Assembly (NCBI RefSeq): GCF_012395835.1
Contig: NZ_JAAZSQ010000018.1
Location: 11,770-75,769, forward strand
From: Arthrobacter mobilis
Lineage (GTDB): Bacteria; Actinomycetota; Actinomycetes; Actinomycetales; Micrococcaceae
Length of the DNA stretch: 64,000 bases
Direction: 5' to 3'
In this document: piece by piece, positions 55,423 to 64,000 of the stretch
Layout: every line of letters starts with the position of its first letter
Position numbering within the stretch: position 1 is the first letter of the stretch
The notes under the pieces: model-generated
Seen by the model: the letters and a program-made list of their open reading frames with translations, nothing else
Told to the model about the DNA's origin: nothing
The model's database searches: none
Translations under genes and position numbers: made by a program

Positions 55423-56193
55423 TCAGCGGACAGGGAAACCGGCGTCCTGGATGGCCTTCTTGACCTGGGCGATCGCGTCGTCCGGGCCGAAGTGGAACAC
55501 CGAGGCCGCCAACACTGCGTCAGCACCGGCCGCCACCGCCGGCGGGAAGTGCTCGGGCTTGCCGGCACCGCCCGAGGCAATCAGCGGCACCTTCACCGCG
55601 GCGCGCACCGCGGCGATCATCTCCAGGTCGAAACCGTCCTTGGTGCCGTCGGCGTCGATGGAGTTGAGCAGGATTTCGCCCACCCCGCGGTCGGCTGCCT
55701 CCCGGGCCCAGGCGACGGCGTCGATTCCGGTGCCCTTGCGTCCGCCGTGGGTGGTCACCTCGAAGCCGGAGGGAACGCCAGCCCCGGGCGCCCGGCGGGC
55801 GTCCAGCGACAGCACCAGCACCTGGGAGCCGAAGTGCCGGGTGATCTCGTCAATCACTTCCGGGCGGGCCACCGCGGCGGTGTTGATGGCTGCCTTGTCC
55901 GCGCCGTAGCGCAGCAGCTTGTCCACGTCCGCCACCTCGCGCACGCCGCCGCCGACGGTCAGCGGAATGAAGACTTCCTCCGCGGTGCGCGCCACCACGT
56001 CGAAGGTGGTTTCGCGGTTGCCCGAGGACGCGGTCACGTCCAGGAAGGTCAGCTCGTCGGCGCCGGCGCGGTCGTAGCGGTGGGCCAGCTCCACCGGATC
56101 CCCGGCATCGCGCAGGCCCTCGAAGTTGATACCCTTGACCACCCGGCCGGCGTCGACGTCCAGGCAGGGAATGACTCGGATTGCAACGCTCAT
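55423..56193 (-). CDS. hisF: imidazole glycerol phosphate synthase cyclase subunit
   Basis: 256 aa, ATG at 56193. TIM barrel with [21 protein letters not shown], and the catalytic Asp in [10 protein letters not shown]. Forms imidazole glycerol phosphate with HisH, which is not in the window. Located 13 bp after hisG. Confidence 0.95.
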   Translation of the reverse strand: MSVAIRVIPCLDVDAGRVVKGINFEGLRDAGDPVELAHRYDRAGADELTFLDVTASSGNRETTFDVVARTAEEVFIPLTVGGGVREVADVDKLLRYGADKAAINTAAVARPEVIDEITRHFGSQVLVLSLDARRAPGAGVPSGFEVTTHGGRKGTGIDAVAWAREAADRGVGEILLNSIDADGTKDGFDLEMIAAVRAAVKVPLIASGGAGKPEHFPPAVAAGADAVLAASVFHFGPDDAIAQVKKAIQDAGFPVR

Positions 56194-56206
56194 TATTGAC
56201 TCCCGG

Positions 56207-57049
56207 CTAGATGCGGCAGGCGTGGATGGAGCTGACCAGGATGGCGCGGGCGCCCAGTTCGTAGAGCTCGTCCATGATGCGGTTGGTCTGGTTGCGCTTG
56301 ACCATGGACCGCACGGCAACCCAGTCGGTGTCCCGCAGCGGGGACACGGTGGGGGATTCCAGGCCGGGGGTCAGGGCGGCGGCCTCCTCGACCAGTTCCT
56401 TGCGCACGTCGTAGTCCATCATCACGTACTCGCGGGCCACGATCACCCCGCGCAGCCGGCGGATCAGCACGTCCAGGCCAGCGGCAGCCTCACCTGGGCG
56501 TCCGATCAGCACCGCCTCGGACTTCAGGATCGGCTCGCCGAAGATCTCCATCCCGGCGGCCTTGAGCGTGTTGCCGGTTTCCACGACGTCGGCGATGGCG
56601 TCGGCCACGCCCAGGCGCACGGAGGATTCCACTGCCCCATCCAGCCGGACCACCTTGGCTTCGACGCCGCGGTCGGCCAGGTAGGAGCGCAGCAGTCCGT
56701 CGTAGCTGGTTGCGAGCCGCCGACCATGCAGCTGCGTGACATCGGTGAACTCGCCGACGGGCCCGGCGAAGCGGAAGGTGGAGCCCCCGAAGCCCAGGGT
56801 CAGCAGCTCCTCGGCTTCGACCTGGGCGTCCAGGAACAGGTCGCGCCCGGTAATGCCCACGTCCAGGGTGCCGGTGCCCACGTAGACGGCAATGTCGCGC
56901 GGGCGCAGGTAGAAGAATTCAATGTCGTTGTCCGGATCCACCATCACCAGTTCGCGGCTGTCGCGGCGCTGGCGGTAGCCGGCCTCGGAGAGCATGCCGG
57001 AGGCGGCTTCGGACAGGGAACCTTTGTTGGGAACTGCTACGCGGAGCAT
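56207..57049 (-). CDS. hisG: ATP phosphoribosyltransferase, long form
   Basis: 280 aa, ATG at 57049; catalytic domain begins [16 protein letters not shown], contains the DVGITGRD and [11 protein letters not shown] loops, and ends in the regulatory C-terminal domain (about 205-280) for histidine inhibition. First step of histidine synthesis. Confidence 0.95.
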   Translation of the reverse strand: MLRVAVPNKGSLSEAASGMLSEAGYRQRRDSRELVMVDPDNDIEFFYLRPRDIAVYVGTGTLDVGITGRDLFLDAQVEAEELLTLGFGGSTFRFAGPVGEFTDVTQLHGRRLATSYDGLLRSYLADRGVEAKVVRLDGAVESSVRLGVADAIADVVETGNTLKAAGMEIFGEPILKSEAVLIGRPGEAAAGLDVLIRRLRGVIVAREYVMMDYDVRKELVEEAAALTPGLESPTVSPLRDTDWVAVRSMVKRNQTNRIMDELYELGARAILVSSIHACRI

Positions 57050-57165
57050 GTCAGGACTTTCTGCTTCAAGGATCGGCCGGTTCGCGGCCGGGGGCCGGGG
57101 ACTGGGCTGAGGCGGAACACCGCCCGTCCATCCGGCAATGCCGGTGGAGCGGGGGCAGCGTACCG

Positions 57166-57429
57166 CTAAAGATGCTTGTAGACGTCTTCCAGGTTCAGGC
57201 CCTTGGCCAGCATCAGCACCTGCAAATGGTAGAGCAGCTGGGAAATTTCCTCGGCCGCGGCCTCGTCGGACTCGTATTCCGCCGCCATCCAGACCTCGGC
57301 GGCCTCCTCGACTACCTTCTTTCCGATGCCGTGGATGCCCGAGTCCAGCTCGGCAACGGTACGGGAGCCGGCGGGGCGCTGCTGCGCTTTCTCGCTCAGC
57401 TCGGCAAAGAGGGTATCGAAGGATTTCAC
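57166..57429 (-). CDS. hisE: phosphoribosyl-ATP pyrophosphatase
   Basis: 87 aa, GTG at 57429. All-alpha MazG-like fold with [15 protein letters not shown] and [14 protein letters not shown] carrying the metal-binding Glu/Asp. Second step of histidine synthesis. Upstream of hisG in the same direction. Confidence 0.95.
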   Translation of the reverse strand: MKSFDTLFAELSEKAQQRPAGSRTVAELDSGIHGIGKKVVEEAAEVWMAAEYESDEAAAEEISQLLYHLQVLMLAKGLNLEDVYKHL

Positions 57430-57514
57430 GCTCTCAAGGTTACGTCAGCCCACCGCCGCCGCCACAAACGCCGCCCGGCTATGTGACGAACACCTCCCCG
57501 GCCGAAAATCAGCC

Positions 57515-57566
57515 GCTCCCGAAGCGTGGAGTGGGGCGTGAGGGCCCCACTCCACGCTTCGGGAGC
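57515..57566. terminator. perfect 23-bp stem hairpin between hisE and ribH
   Basis: GCTCCCGAAGCGTGGAGTGG... (57515-57537) pairs without mismatch with 57544-57566; loop of 6 nt. Terminates the riboflavin operon read from the minus strand and perhaps opposite transcripts. Confidence 0.85.
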
Positions 57567-57575
57567 GCCCCCATC

Positions 57576-58058
57576 TCAGACGCCGAGGCCGCGGAGGGTG
57601 GCGGCGGTCGCCAGAGCGGCGCTGACCGCTTCGTGGCCCTTGTCCTCGGAAGAGCCTTCCAGGCCGGCGCGGTCCAGGCCCTGCTGCTCCGTGTCGCAGG
57701 TGAGCACGCCGAAGCCGACGGGCTTGCCGGTGGCCACGCTGACGCTGGTCAGCCCGCTGGTGGCGGCGTCGCAGACGTACTCGAAGTGCGGGGTGCCCCC
57801 GCGGATGACGACGCCGAGGGCCACCACGGCGTCGTAGTGCGGTGCCAGCCGGGCCGCCGCGACCGGCAGCTCGAAGGCCCCGGGAACCCGGACCAGCGCC
57901 GGCTCGGCGATGCCGGCCTCGGCGGCCGCGCGCAGGGCGCCGGCCACCAGGCCGTCCATGATCTGCGTGTGCCAGCTGGCGGCGACGATCGCCAGCTTCA
58001 GCTCGCCGCCGGTCTTCACGGAAGAAATGTCGATGGCAGGTGCGCCCTGACCGCTCAT
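57576..58058 (-). CDS. ribH: 6,7-dimethyl-8-ribityllumazine synthase
   Basis: 160 aa, ATG at 58058. [19 protein letters not shown], and [14 protein letters not shown] substrate motifs with the catalytic His. Condenses the pyrimidine and butanone phosphate precursors to lumazine. Last gene of the rib operon; the 23-bp-stem hairpin follows. Confidence 0.95.
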   Translation of the reverse strand: MSGQGAPAIDISSVKTGGELKLAIVAASWHTQIMDGLVAGALRAAAEAGIAEPALVRVPGAFELPVAAARLAPHYDAVVALGVVIRGGTPHFEYVCDAATSGLTSVSVATGKPVGFGVLTCDTEQQGLDRAGLEGSSEDKGHEAVSAALATAATLRGLGV

Positions 58059-58089
58059 AGATGATGTCCTTACTGTCGTGGGTGTGGTG

Positions 58090-58773
58090 TCAGCTTTGCT
58101 GGACCGGGTTGTCCTCAAGCAGGGACAGCCGGTGGTCCATGCGGTCCCGCTTGGTCTGCAGGTAGCGCCGGTTGTGCTCGCGTGAGGGCACTTCGGAGGA
58201 GACCATTTCCGCGACCGTGATGCCCAGGTCCTCCAGCTTGTCGCGCTTGGCCGGGTTGTTGCTCAGCAGCCGGACGGACTGCATGCCCATCGCCTGCAGG
58301 ATGGCCGCGGCGGCCCGGTAGTCCCGCGCGTCCACCGGCAGGCCCAGCTGTTCGTTGGCCTCCACCGTGTCCGCCCCGGCTTCCTGCAGGGCATAGGCCC
58401 GCATCTTGTTGGCCAGCCCGATCCCCCGGCCCTCCTGGCCGCGCAGGTAGAGCACAGTGCCGCCTTGCTCGGCGATGAGCGAGAGCGCCTGGTCCAGCTG
58501 TTCGCCGCAGTCGCAGCGGTAGGAGCCGAACACGTCCCCGGTCAGGCACTCCGAGTGCAGGCGCACCAGCGGAGCCTCGGACGCCGGCACCGGCGAGCTG
58601 ATGCTCAGGTGCTCCACGCTCGTGGCCGCGTCCGTCCACGCCCGGACGGTGAAGACGCCGAAGGCGGTCGGCAGCTGGACCGCGGGCCCGCCGGAGACAG
58701 GCTCGGGAAGAACCACGGCGGCTCCTGCCGGCTGCCGGCCGTCCCCGGTCCCGCCGGTGAAGACGCCGCTCAT
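58090..58773 (-). CDS. ribA: GTP cyclohydrolase II
   Basis: 227 aa, ATG at 58773 overlapping the ribB stop (ATGA). Motifs [20 protein letters not shown] with the three Cys for zinc, and [10 protein letters not shown]. First step of the pyrimidine branch of riboflavin synthesis. In many bacteria it is fused to RibB; here the two are separate but coupled. The first 30 residues are extra. Confidence 0.95.
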   Translation of the reverse strand: MSGVFTGGTGDGRQPAGAAVVLPEPVSGGPAVQLPTAFGVFTVRAWTDAATSVEHLSISSPVPASEAPLVRLHSECLTGDVFGSYRCDCGEQLDQALSLIAEQGGTVLYLRGQEGRGIGLANKMRAYALQEAGADTVEANEQLGLPVDARDYRAAAAILQAMGMQSVRLLSNNPAKRDKLEDLGITVAEMVSSEVPSREHNRRYLQTKRDRMDHRLSLLEDNPVQQS

Positions 58774-59441
58774 GACGGCCGCTCCGAGGCAGCGCCGATG
58801 CCCGCCGGCTCGGCGGCGGACAGGTAGCCGGCGAGGTTTTCGATGGAGACCAGCGGGAGGCCGAACTCGTCGGCGAAGGCCCGCAGGGCCGGCAGGCGCA
58901 TCATGTCGCCGTCGTCGTGGACCAGCTCGGCGATGACGCCCACCGGAGCCCGCCCGCCCAGCCGGCACAGGTCCACCGCGGCCTCGGTATGCCCTCGGCG
59001 CTCCAGCACGCCGCCGTCGACCGCGCGCAGCGGGAACATGTGTCCGGGACGGGTCAGGTCCGCGGCGGTGCAGTCGGGGGAGGCCAACAGCGCGGCAGTC
59101 AGCGCGCGGTCCGCGGCGCTGATGCCGGTAGTCACACCGGCGGTGGCATCGCAGGAGACCGTGTAGGCGGTGCCCTTGGCGTCCTGGTTGACCTCCACCA
59201 TCGGCGGCAGGCCGAGTTCGTCCGCGCGCGATCCGGGCATCGGAATGCAGACCACCCCGGAGGTGTGGCGGATGGTCCAGCCCATCAGGGACGGGGTGGC
59301 CGCGTCCGCGGCGAAGATGATGTCGCCCTCGTTCTCGCGGTCCTCGTCATCGACCACCACCACGGGGCGGCCGGCGGCGATGGCCGAGATGGCCAGTTCG
59401 ATCGCGTCCAGCCGGATGGCCGGTTCGACGGCGGCGCTCAC
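58770..59441 (-). CDS. ribB: 3,4-dihydroxy-2-butanone 4-phosphate synthase
   Basis: 223 aa, GTG at 59441 overlapping ribE (GTGA). Signature [19 protein letters not shown], and [13 protein letters not shown] near the end. Makes the four-carbon unit from ribulose 5-phosphate, the product of the neighbouring rpe. Confidence 0.95.
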   Translation of the reverse strand: MSAAVEPAIRLDAIELAISAIAAGRPVVVVDDEDRENEGDIIFAADAATPSLMGWTIRHTSGVVCIPMPGSRADELGLPPMVEVNQDAKGTAYTVSCDATAGVTTGISAADRALTAALLASPDCTAADLTRPGHMFPLRAVDGGVLERRGHTEAAVDLCRLGGRAPVGVIAELVHDDGDMMRLPALRAFADEFGLPLVSIENLAGYLSAAEPAGIGAASERPS

Positions 59442-60091
59442 CGGGCACCCCCTGCGGCAGCAGTGGTGCCGGCGGGGACCGCGAACGCGAGCAGGCGCTC
59501 GGCGTACTTGGCCAGCACGTCCACCTCCAGGTTCACCGGGTCCCCGGGCTGCTTGCTCCCGAGACCGGTTTCGGCCAGCGTCGTCGGGATCAAACCAACC
59601 TCGAACCAGGCCTGCCCGGCGGCACCGGCCGGGCTGACCGCCGTCACGGTCAGGGAAACCCCGTCCACGGCGATGGAGCCCTTTTCGGCGATGTACCTGG
59701 CCAGGGGCTGCGGGACCGCGAAGCGCAGCCGCTCCCATTCCCCCTTGTCCTCGCGCTCGAGCAGGCTGCCAACGCCGTCGACATGCCCCTGCACCACGTG
59801 CCCGTCCAGCCGGCCCCCGGCCGGAACGCAGCGCTCGAGGTTCACCTTCATGCCCGCGGCCAGCCCGCCCGTCGTCGTGCGGGCCAGGGTCTCCCCCATC
59901 ACGTCCACGCTCACCTGGCCGCCGCCGATGGACACCGCCGTCAGGCAGACGCCGTTGACGGCAATCGAGCCGCCCAGCTCCAGGTCCTTGCCGGTGGCCG
60001 GAGCGCTGAAGGTCAGCACCGCCGAATCCGTTTCAGGGCGCAGCACGAGCGATTCCACCCTGCCGCGTTCGGTGATAATTCCGGTAAACAT
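59438..60091 (-). CDS. ribE: riboflavin synthase alpha chain
   Basis: 217 aa. Two lumazine-binding halves with NGVCLTA and DGVSLTV as repeat marks. Start at ATG 60091 gives the usual MFTGII and places AAAGG 8 nt upstream; ATG 60097, overlapping the ribD stop, is an alternative adding two residues. Dismutates lumazine into riboflavin. Confidence 0.95.
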   Translation of the reverse strand: MFTGIITERGRVESLVLRPETDSAVLTFSAPATGKDLELGGSIAVNGVCLTAVSIGGGQVSVDVMGETLARTTTGGLAAGMKVNLERCVPAGGRLDGHVVQGHVDGVGSLLEREDKGEWERLRFAVPQPLARYIAEKGSIAVDGVSLTVTAVSPAGAAGQAWFEVGLIPTTLAETGLGSKQPGDPVNLEVDVLAKYAERLLAFAVPAGTTAAAGGAR

Positions 60092-60093
60092 CC

Positions 60094-61194
60094 TCATGGC
60101 CTTTCGTTGTGCCGGGCAAGCGGCAGGGGTTCAAGGGTCAGGCGCAGATCCGCGCCCAGGGTTCTGGCCGGGGCAACGGGGTCCCAGCGCCAGCGGGAGG
60201 CATCGGCAAGGGTGGAAATGCCCAGGTCGCCGGTGGACCGGATCCCGGTCCCCAGCATCAGCGGCGCCAGGTACAGCACCAGTTCGTCCACCAGGTCCGC
60301 GGCGAGGAAGGCTCCGGCGACGGTGGCCCCGCCTTCGATCATCACGTGGCCGGCGCCGCGGGCGGCCAGCTCGCCGAGGACGGCCGCCGGATCGTGGCCG
60401 GCCAGCTGCAGGAACTTCCCGTCGCGGCCGCGCACTGCCGCGGAGGCGGGGACCTCGCGCCGGCCTACCACCACACGCAGCGGCTGGCGTTCCAGCTCGC
60501 GTCCGTCCGCGTCCCGGGCGGTCAGGCGCGGGTCGTCCGCCAGCACGGTGCCGGTGCCTGCGACGATGGCGTCCACGCGGGCGCGGATGCCGTGGCTGTC
60601 CTGCCTGGCCGCCGCCCCGGTGATCCACTGGCTGGTCCCGTCCGCGGCGGCAATCAGTCCGTCCAGGGTCTGCGCGATATGCAGCGTGGTGAACGGCCGG
60701 TCTTCGGCCTTGGCCCTGAACCAGCGCTGGTTCAGCTCAAGTGCCGGGCCGGACAACAGGCCGGCGCGCACGGCCACGCCGGCGTCGAGCAGGTAGCGGG
60801 CGCCGCCGGCGGCCTCGGCCGTCGGGTCCGCGGCCGCGTAGACGATAGCGCCGACCCCGGCTTCGGCGATGGCCGCCGCGCAGGGGCCCGTGCGGCCGTG
60901 ATGGCTGCAGGGTTCCAAGGTGACCACCATGGTGCAGGCGGACAGATTGGGCAGGGAGCCGCCGGACTTCTCCCTCAGCACCGCCAGCGCGTCGATTTCG
61001 GCATGGGCGGTGCCGGCGCCGCGGTGGTAGCCCACGCTGAGGACCGTGCCGTCAGGGGCCAGGATGGCGGCGCCCACCAGCGGGTTGGCACCGCGCGGAC
61101 CCTGCCCTGCTGCATCCAGCGCAGCCTGCATGGCCCGGGTTTCCGCCGGGGAAAAAACCTGGGCGGACGCAGCGGGCGCCACCGGCGCGCTCAC
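60094..61194 (-). CDS. ribD: bifunctional deaminase/reductase for riboflavin synthesis
   Basis: 366 aa, GTG at 61194. N-terminal cytidine-deaminase-like domain with HAEIDAL and LEPCSHHGRTGPC for zinc; C-terminal reductase domain with TTLHIAQTLDG and GGATVAGAFL. First gene of the recognised operon, right after the 44-codon ORF with which it overlaps (GTGA). Confidence 0.95.
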   Translation of the reverse strand: MSAPVAPAASAQVFSPAETRAMQAALDAAGQGPRGANPLVGAAILAPDGTVLSVGYHRGAGTAHAEIDALAVLREKSGGSLPNLSACTMVVTLEPCSHHGRTGPCAAAIAEAGVGAIVYAAADPTAEAAGGARYLLDAGVAVRAGLLSGPALELNQRWFRAKAEDRPFTTLHIAQTLDGLIAAADGTSQWITGAAARQDSHGIRARVDAIVAGTGTVLADDPRLTARDADGRELERQPLRVVVGRREVPASAAVRGRDGKFLQLAGHDPAAVLGELAARGAGHVMIEGGATVAGAFLAADLVDELVLYLAPLMLGTGIRSTGDLGISTLADASRWRWDPVAPARTLGADLRLTLEPLPLARHNERP

Positions 61195-61325
61195 TGCGCG
61201 GCCCCGTCACGGCCCGAAAGCCCGGCAGGACCGGAAAAGAAGGAATTGCGGCCCGGCGCCTCGTCCGGCAGCAGGGCGCTGCCGGCGGGAACCCGGGCAT
61301 CTAAGAGCCACCGCAGAAGATCCAT
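61191..61325 (-). pseudogene. 44-codon remnant resembling the start of ribM/pnuC-type transporter
   Basis: ATG at 61325 with AAAGGGG upstream. It begins MDLLRWLLDARVPAG, much like the first residues I recall for PnuC-type riboflavin transporters (RibM) that follow FMN riboswitches in actinobacteria; after residue 18 the similarity is lost and no membrane helix follows. Its stop overlaps the ribD start, so it may now act as a leader peptide that couples translation to ribD. The homology call rests on memory of the family. Confidence 0.5.
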
Positions 61326-61435
61326 GTCGTCCCCTTTCAAAGCCGCGGCGGCTCCGGGGTAACGACAGTGCGGGGCGGGAAGGAATCCGGCCCGCGCCTG
61401 TGGCGCAGCCGGTGCGCCTTCGCAGACCGCCTGTA

Positions 61436-61572
61436 CGTGCTTCTCCCATCCAGACTGTAACTGTCGGTACCGGAATTCCACCGGCTCAGCCGCAGCCTCC
61501 GGCCCCTTCGGGACTTTTGGCAACGGGTCGCGGACTATCACCGCCGGTTCGGACTTTCACCGACCCCGGAGC
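61436..61572 (-). promoter_or_regulatory. FMN riboswitch (RFN element)
   Basis: On the minus strand: GGGGTCGGTGAAAGTCCG, ACCGGCGGTGATAGTCCGCG, then GAGCCGGTGGAATTCCGGTACCGACAG and TACAGTCTGGATGGGAGAAG, the conserved order and sequence of the RFN element. Controls the rib operon by sensing FMN. Confidence 0.95.
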
Positions 61573-61715
61573 ACGTTTGTACGTTGCCATTGTTCCATAT
61601 CCGGCCGGGCGCACGTCACATCGGTGTCATCCGGTGTAACAGATCCCGTGCGTCCACGGTGCCGGATGACGCCCTTTCCCGCCGCGACGGGCCTTGCCCG
61701 GCGAGTTGATGCGGA

Positions 61716-62372
61716 TCAGCGGGACGCGGCCGAGCGGAGCCTGGCGATCGCCGCGTTCGGATCCTCCGCCCCGTACACGGCCGAGCCGGCCACGAACACG
61801 GTCGCTCCTGCCTCGGCGGCACGGACGATGGTCTCCTCGGTGATTCCGCCGTCGACCTGGATGGCCACGGGCAGTCCTGACCCTGCCACAGCGGAGGCCG
61901 CCCGGCGGATCTTCGGCAGCGCCACGTCCAGGAACGCCTGTCCGCCGAAACCCGGCTCCACCGTCATGATCAGCAGCAGGTCCATTTCCGGCAGCAGGTC
62001 CAGGTAGGGTTCGACGGCGGTGGCCGGCCGCAGTGCCATGCCCGCCTTGGCGCCGCGGGCGCGCAGCTCGCGGGCCAGCCGCACCGGTGCCGCCGCGGCC
62101 TCGACATGGAAGGTCACCGAGGCCACGCCGGCATCGGCATAGGCAGGGGCCCAGCGGTCCGGATCGGCAATCATCAGGTGCGCATCCAGCGGAACCGGGC
62201 TGACTTTCTGGATCCTGGACACCACCGGCAGCCCGATGGTCAGGTTCGGGACGAAGTGGTTGTCCATCACGTCCACATGGACTGCGTCGGCCGTGTCGAT
62301 CCGGCGCAGCTCGGTCTCAAGGTTGACGAAGTCAGCGGAGAGGATACTGGGGTTGATGCAGCACTGTGCCAT
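61716..62372 (-). CDS. rpe: ribulose-phosphate 3-epimerase
   Basis: 218 aa, ATG at 62372. Motifs [32 protein letters not shown] and QVDGGI carry the metal-binding His/Asp. Interconverts ribulose and xylulose 5-phosphate in the pentose phosphate pathway. The first 5 residues include two Cys, unusual but harmless. Located 11 bp after rsmB. Confidence 0.95.
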   Translation of the reverse strand: MAQCCINPSILSADFVNLETELRRIDTADAVHVDVMDNHFVPNLTIGLPVVSRIQKVSPVPLDAHLMIADPDRWAPAYADAGVASVTFHVEAAAAPVRLARELRARGAKAGMALRPATAVEPYLDLLPEMDLLLIMTVEPGFGGQAFLDVALPKIRRAASAVAGSGLPVAIQVDGGITEETIVRAAEAGATVFVAGSAVYGAEDPNAAIARLRSAASR

Positions 62373-62383
62373 CGGAGAAGGGC

Positions 62384-63946
62384 CTACTTTCGCCTGAGAA
62401 GTGCCATGAACATTGCGTCCGTGCCGTGCAGGTGCGGCCAGAGCTGGGCAGTGGTACCGCCGCTGCCGGGTCCGGGCTGGCCCGCCTGCAGCCCGCCGGA
62501 CAGGCTGGCGGCCTCCAGCGCGGCCGCCGAATCCAGCAGCTCCAGGTCCGGGCGGCGGCGCAGCATGTCCGCGACGACGGCGGTGGTTTCCGCCGGGTGC
62601 GGCGAACAGGTCACATAGGCGACGATGCCCCCGGGCCGGACCGCGTCCACCGCGGATTCGAGCAGCTGCCGCTGCAGCGGACCGAGCTGCACCAGGTCCG
62701 AAGGCTGCCGCCGCCAGCGCGATTCCGGGCGCCGCCGCAGGGCGCCCAGCCCGGTGCAGGGCACGTCCACGAGCACCCGGTCGAAGCCACCAGGCTCCAG
62801 CCGGCCCAGGTCCCGGCCGTCCCCGGTGCGCACCTCCCACACCTTCCGATCCACCGGCGCCAGGGCCTTGCGGACCAGTTCGGCGCGGTGCTCCGCCGGC
62901 TCGTTCGCCAGCAGCGTGGCTCCGGAGCCGGCCGCCAGCGCGCCCAGCAGGGCGGCCTTGCCCCCGGGGCCGGCGCACAGGTCCAGCCAGCGCTCGGGCC
63001 TTTGGCCGTCCGGGCCTGCGTCCAGCGGCACTGCCGCGACGGCGCGGGCGATCAGCTGCGAGCCGGCATCCTGGACCCGCACGGTTCCGGCCCGGATGCC
63101 GGCCAGCCGGCCAACGTCGCCGCCGGCATACAGCGCCGAGTCCTCGACCAGCCGGCCCGGTTCCGCGCCGGCGTCGAACGCCTCGTCCAGGCTGCCCAGG
63201 CCGGGCAGGGCCACCAGGTTCACCACCGGGGCGGCATTGTCCGCCGCCAGCAGTTCCTCCAGCTCGTCCACGTTGCGGCCGTGCCCGGCCAGCGACTGGC
63301 GCATGGCCCGGACAATCCATTCGGGATGGCTGTGCACGATGGCCGCCCGTTTGGCCGGATCGGTTTCGGCCTCGGTCAGTTCGGCGGTCCAGGCGTCCAG
63401 GTCCTTGGCGCTGACCCGGCGCAGCACGGCATTGACCAGCGAGCCCGGTCCGGCACCGATGACCGCCCGGGCCAGGCCGACCGTCTGGTCCAGGGCGGCA
63501 TGCGCCGGCACCCGCATGGCCAGCAGCTGGTGGGCTCCCAAGCGAAGGGCGTCGAGGATGGCCGGGTCCAGCTGCTCCAGCGGCCGGTCCACGCAGCGGG
63601 CCAGGATGGCATCATAGATGCCCTGCCCGCGCAGGGCACCGTAGGCCAGCTCGGTGGCGAACCCGGCGTCCCGGCGGTCCAGCCGGTGCTGCCGGATCCG
63701 GGCCGGCAGCACGAGGTTCGCATAGGCGTCGTCCCGCTCCACCGCGCGCAGCACCTCGAAGGCGGCCAGCCGGGCCGGATCCGCCAACCGGGTCCGCTGC
63801 GACGGCGCGGTCTTGGAAAACTGCCGGGTGCCGCCGCGGTTGCGCTCGCGCCCGGCCTCGTCACGCCGGCGGTGGGACTGCTGTCCGCGGCCGCCGTGCT
63901 GGTCTCCGCTGCCGCCGTGCCGGCGTGGTCTGTCCTGGCCGTTCAC
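62384..63946 (-). CDS. rsmB: 16S rRNA m5C967 methyltransferase
   Basis: 520 aa from GTG at 63946; an upstream start outside the window is not excluded. NusB-like N-terminal domain (about 55-200), then the SAM-binding domain with [12 protein letters not shown], the two catalytic cysteines in [18 protein letters not shown] and [10 protein letters not shown]. Methylates cytosine 967 of 16S rRNA. The first 50 residues are Arg/Gly/Gln-rich, as often in Arthrobacter. Probably the end of a fmt-rsmB run that starts beyond the window. Confidence 0.93.
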   Translation of the reverse strand: MNGQDRPRRHGGSGDQHGGRGQQSHRRRDEAGRERNRGGTRQFSKTAPSQRTRLADPARLAAFEVLRAVERDDAYANLVLPARIRQHRLDRRDAGFATELAYGALRGQGIYDAILARCVDRPLEQLDPAILDALRLGAHQLLAMRVPAHAALDQTVGLARAVIGAGPGSLVNAVLRRVSAKDLDAWTAELTEAETDPAKRAAIVHSHPEWIVRAMRQSLAGHGRNVDELEELLAADNAAPVVNLVALPGLGSLDEAFDAGAEPGRLVEDSALYAGGDVGRLAGIRAGTVRVQDAGSQLIARAVAAVPLDAGPDGQRPERWLDLCAGPGGKAALLGALAAGSGATLLANEPAEHRAELVRKALAPVDRKVWEVRTGDGRDLGRLEPGGFDRVLVDVPCTGLGALRRRPESRWRRQPSDLVQLGPLQRQLLESAVDAVRPGGIVAYVTCSPHPAETTAVVADMLRRRPDLELLDSAAALEAASLSGGLQAGQPGPGSGGTTAQLWPHLHGTDAMFMALLRRK

Positions 63947-64000
63947 TCGAAGTGCACATCCTCGCGTTGTCCCAGGCCGCGGGCCCAATCCGCCGCGGCC

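Noticed and set aside
58090-59441. Broken ribBA fusion
   Set aside because: Both genes have their own starts, complete motifs and an ATGA overlap, as in other actinobacteria with separate genes.

Overview
The window comes from a high-GC actinobacterium, most likely Arthrobacter or a close relative in the Micrococcaceae. The right 26 kb is ordinary chromosome. It reads, almost all on the minus strand, as pdtaR-type ANTAR response regulator, pyruvate kinase, glutamate synthase (gltD, gltB), lgt, a trp-his operon (hisI, trpE, two membrane proteins, trpC, trpB, trpA), hisF-hisG-hisE, a riboflavin operon under an FMN riboswitch, rpe and rsmB. Every one of these genes is intact.

The left 37 kb (1 to about 37,440) is an accessory element ending at a large serine recombinase (35932-37302, minus) about 0.5 kb from a tRNA-Leu(CAA) gene. 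It carries about 60 mostly small genes without close named families. Recognisable ones are an HNH-type lipoprotein, a repeat-rich secreted protein, a YdjM-like membrane hydrolase, a metallophosphoesterase, a triple-HTH protein, a TM0106-type RecB-like nuclease, a PASTA/MmpS-like lipoprotein, a protein made of helicase-associated repeats, DUF4190 proteins and a membrane-anchored SNase-like protein. Its right end (about 30.9-37.4 kb) is a compact integration and replication module: origin-like repeats, a primase/TOPRIM/AAA replication protein, an excisionase-like HTH protein and the integrase.

The most striking signal is a repeated promoter-like architecture found only in the element. It consists of a GGTGAG/GGGGAC-like box, 14 bp (twice 15 bp), then CCGCACACAT. 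Fifteen copies of the second box are seen and 14 carry the first box at fixed distance. In eight copies the second box ends 7-8 nt before an ATG, as expected for leaderless transcripts; the others precede a ribosome-binding site. This suggests one dedicated regulon read by an alternative sigma factor or an activator that is not identified here.

Other notable structure includes a pair of 373-bp inverted repeats (10999-11371 and 16123-16495) with outward-facing TATACT promoters. A family of TGC-(A/T)-GCA palindromes lies at the replication and excisionase promoters. There is a set of one-base frameshifts, an in-frame stop and truncated genes confined to the element, which suggests decay (or unresolved base-calling problems) there, since the chromosome beside it has none. 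In the chromosome, a 44-codon remnant resembling the start of ribM/pnuC sits between the FMN riboswitch and ribD.
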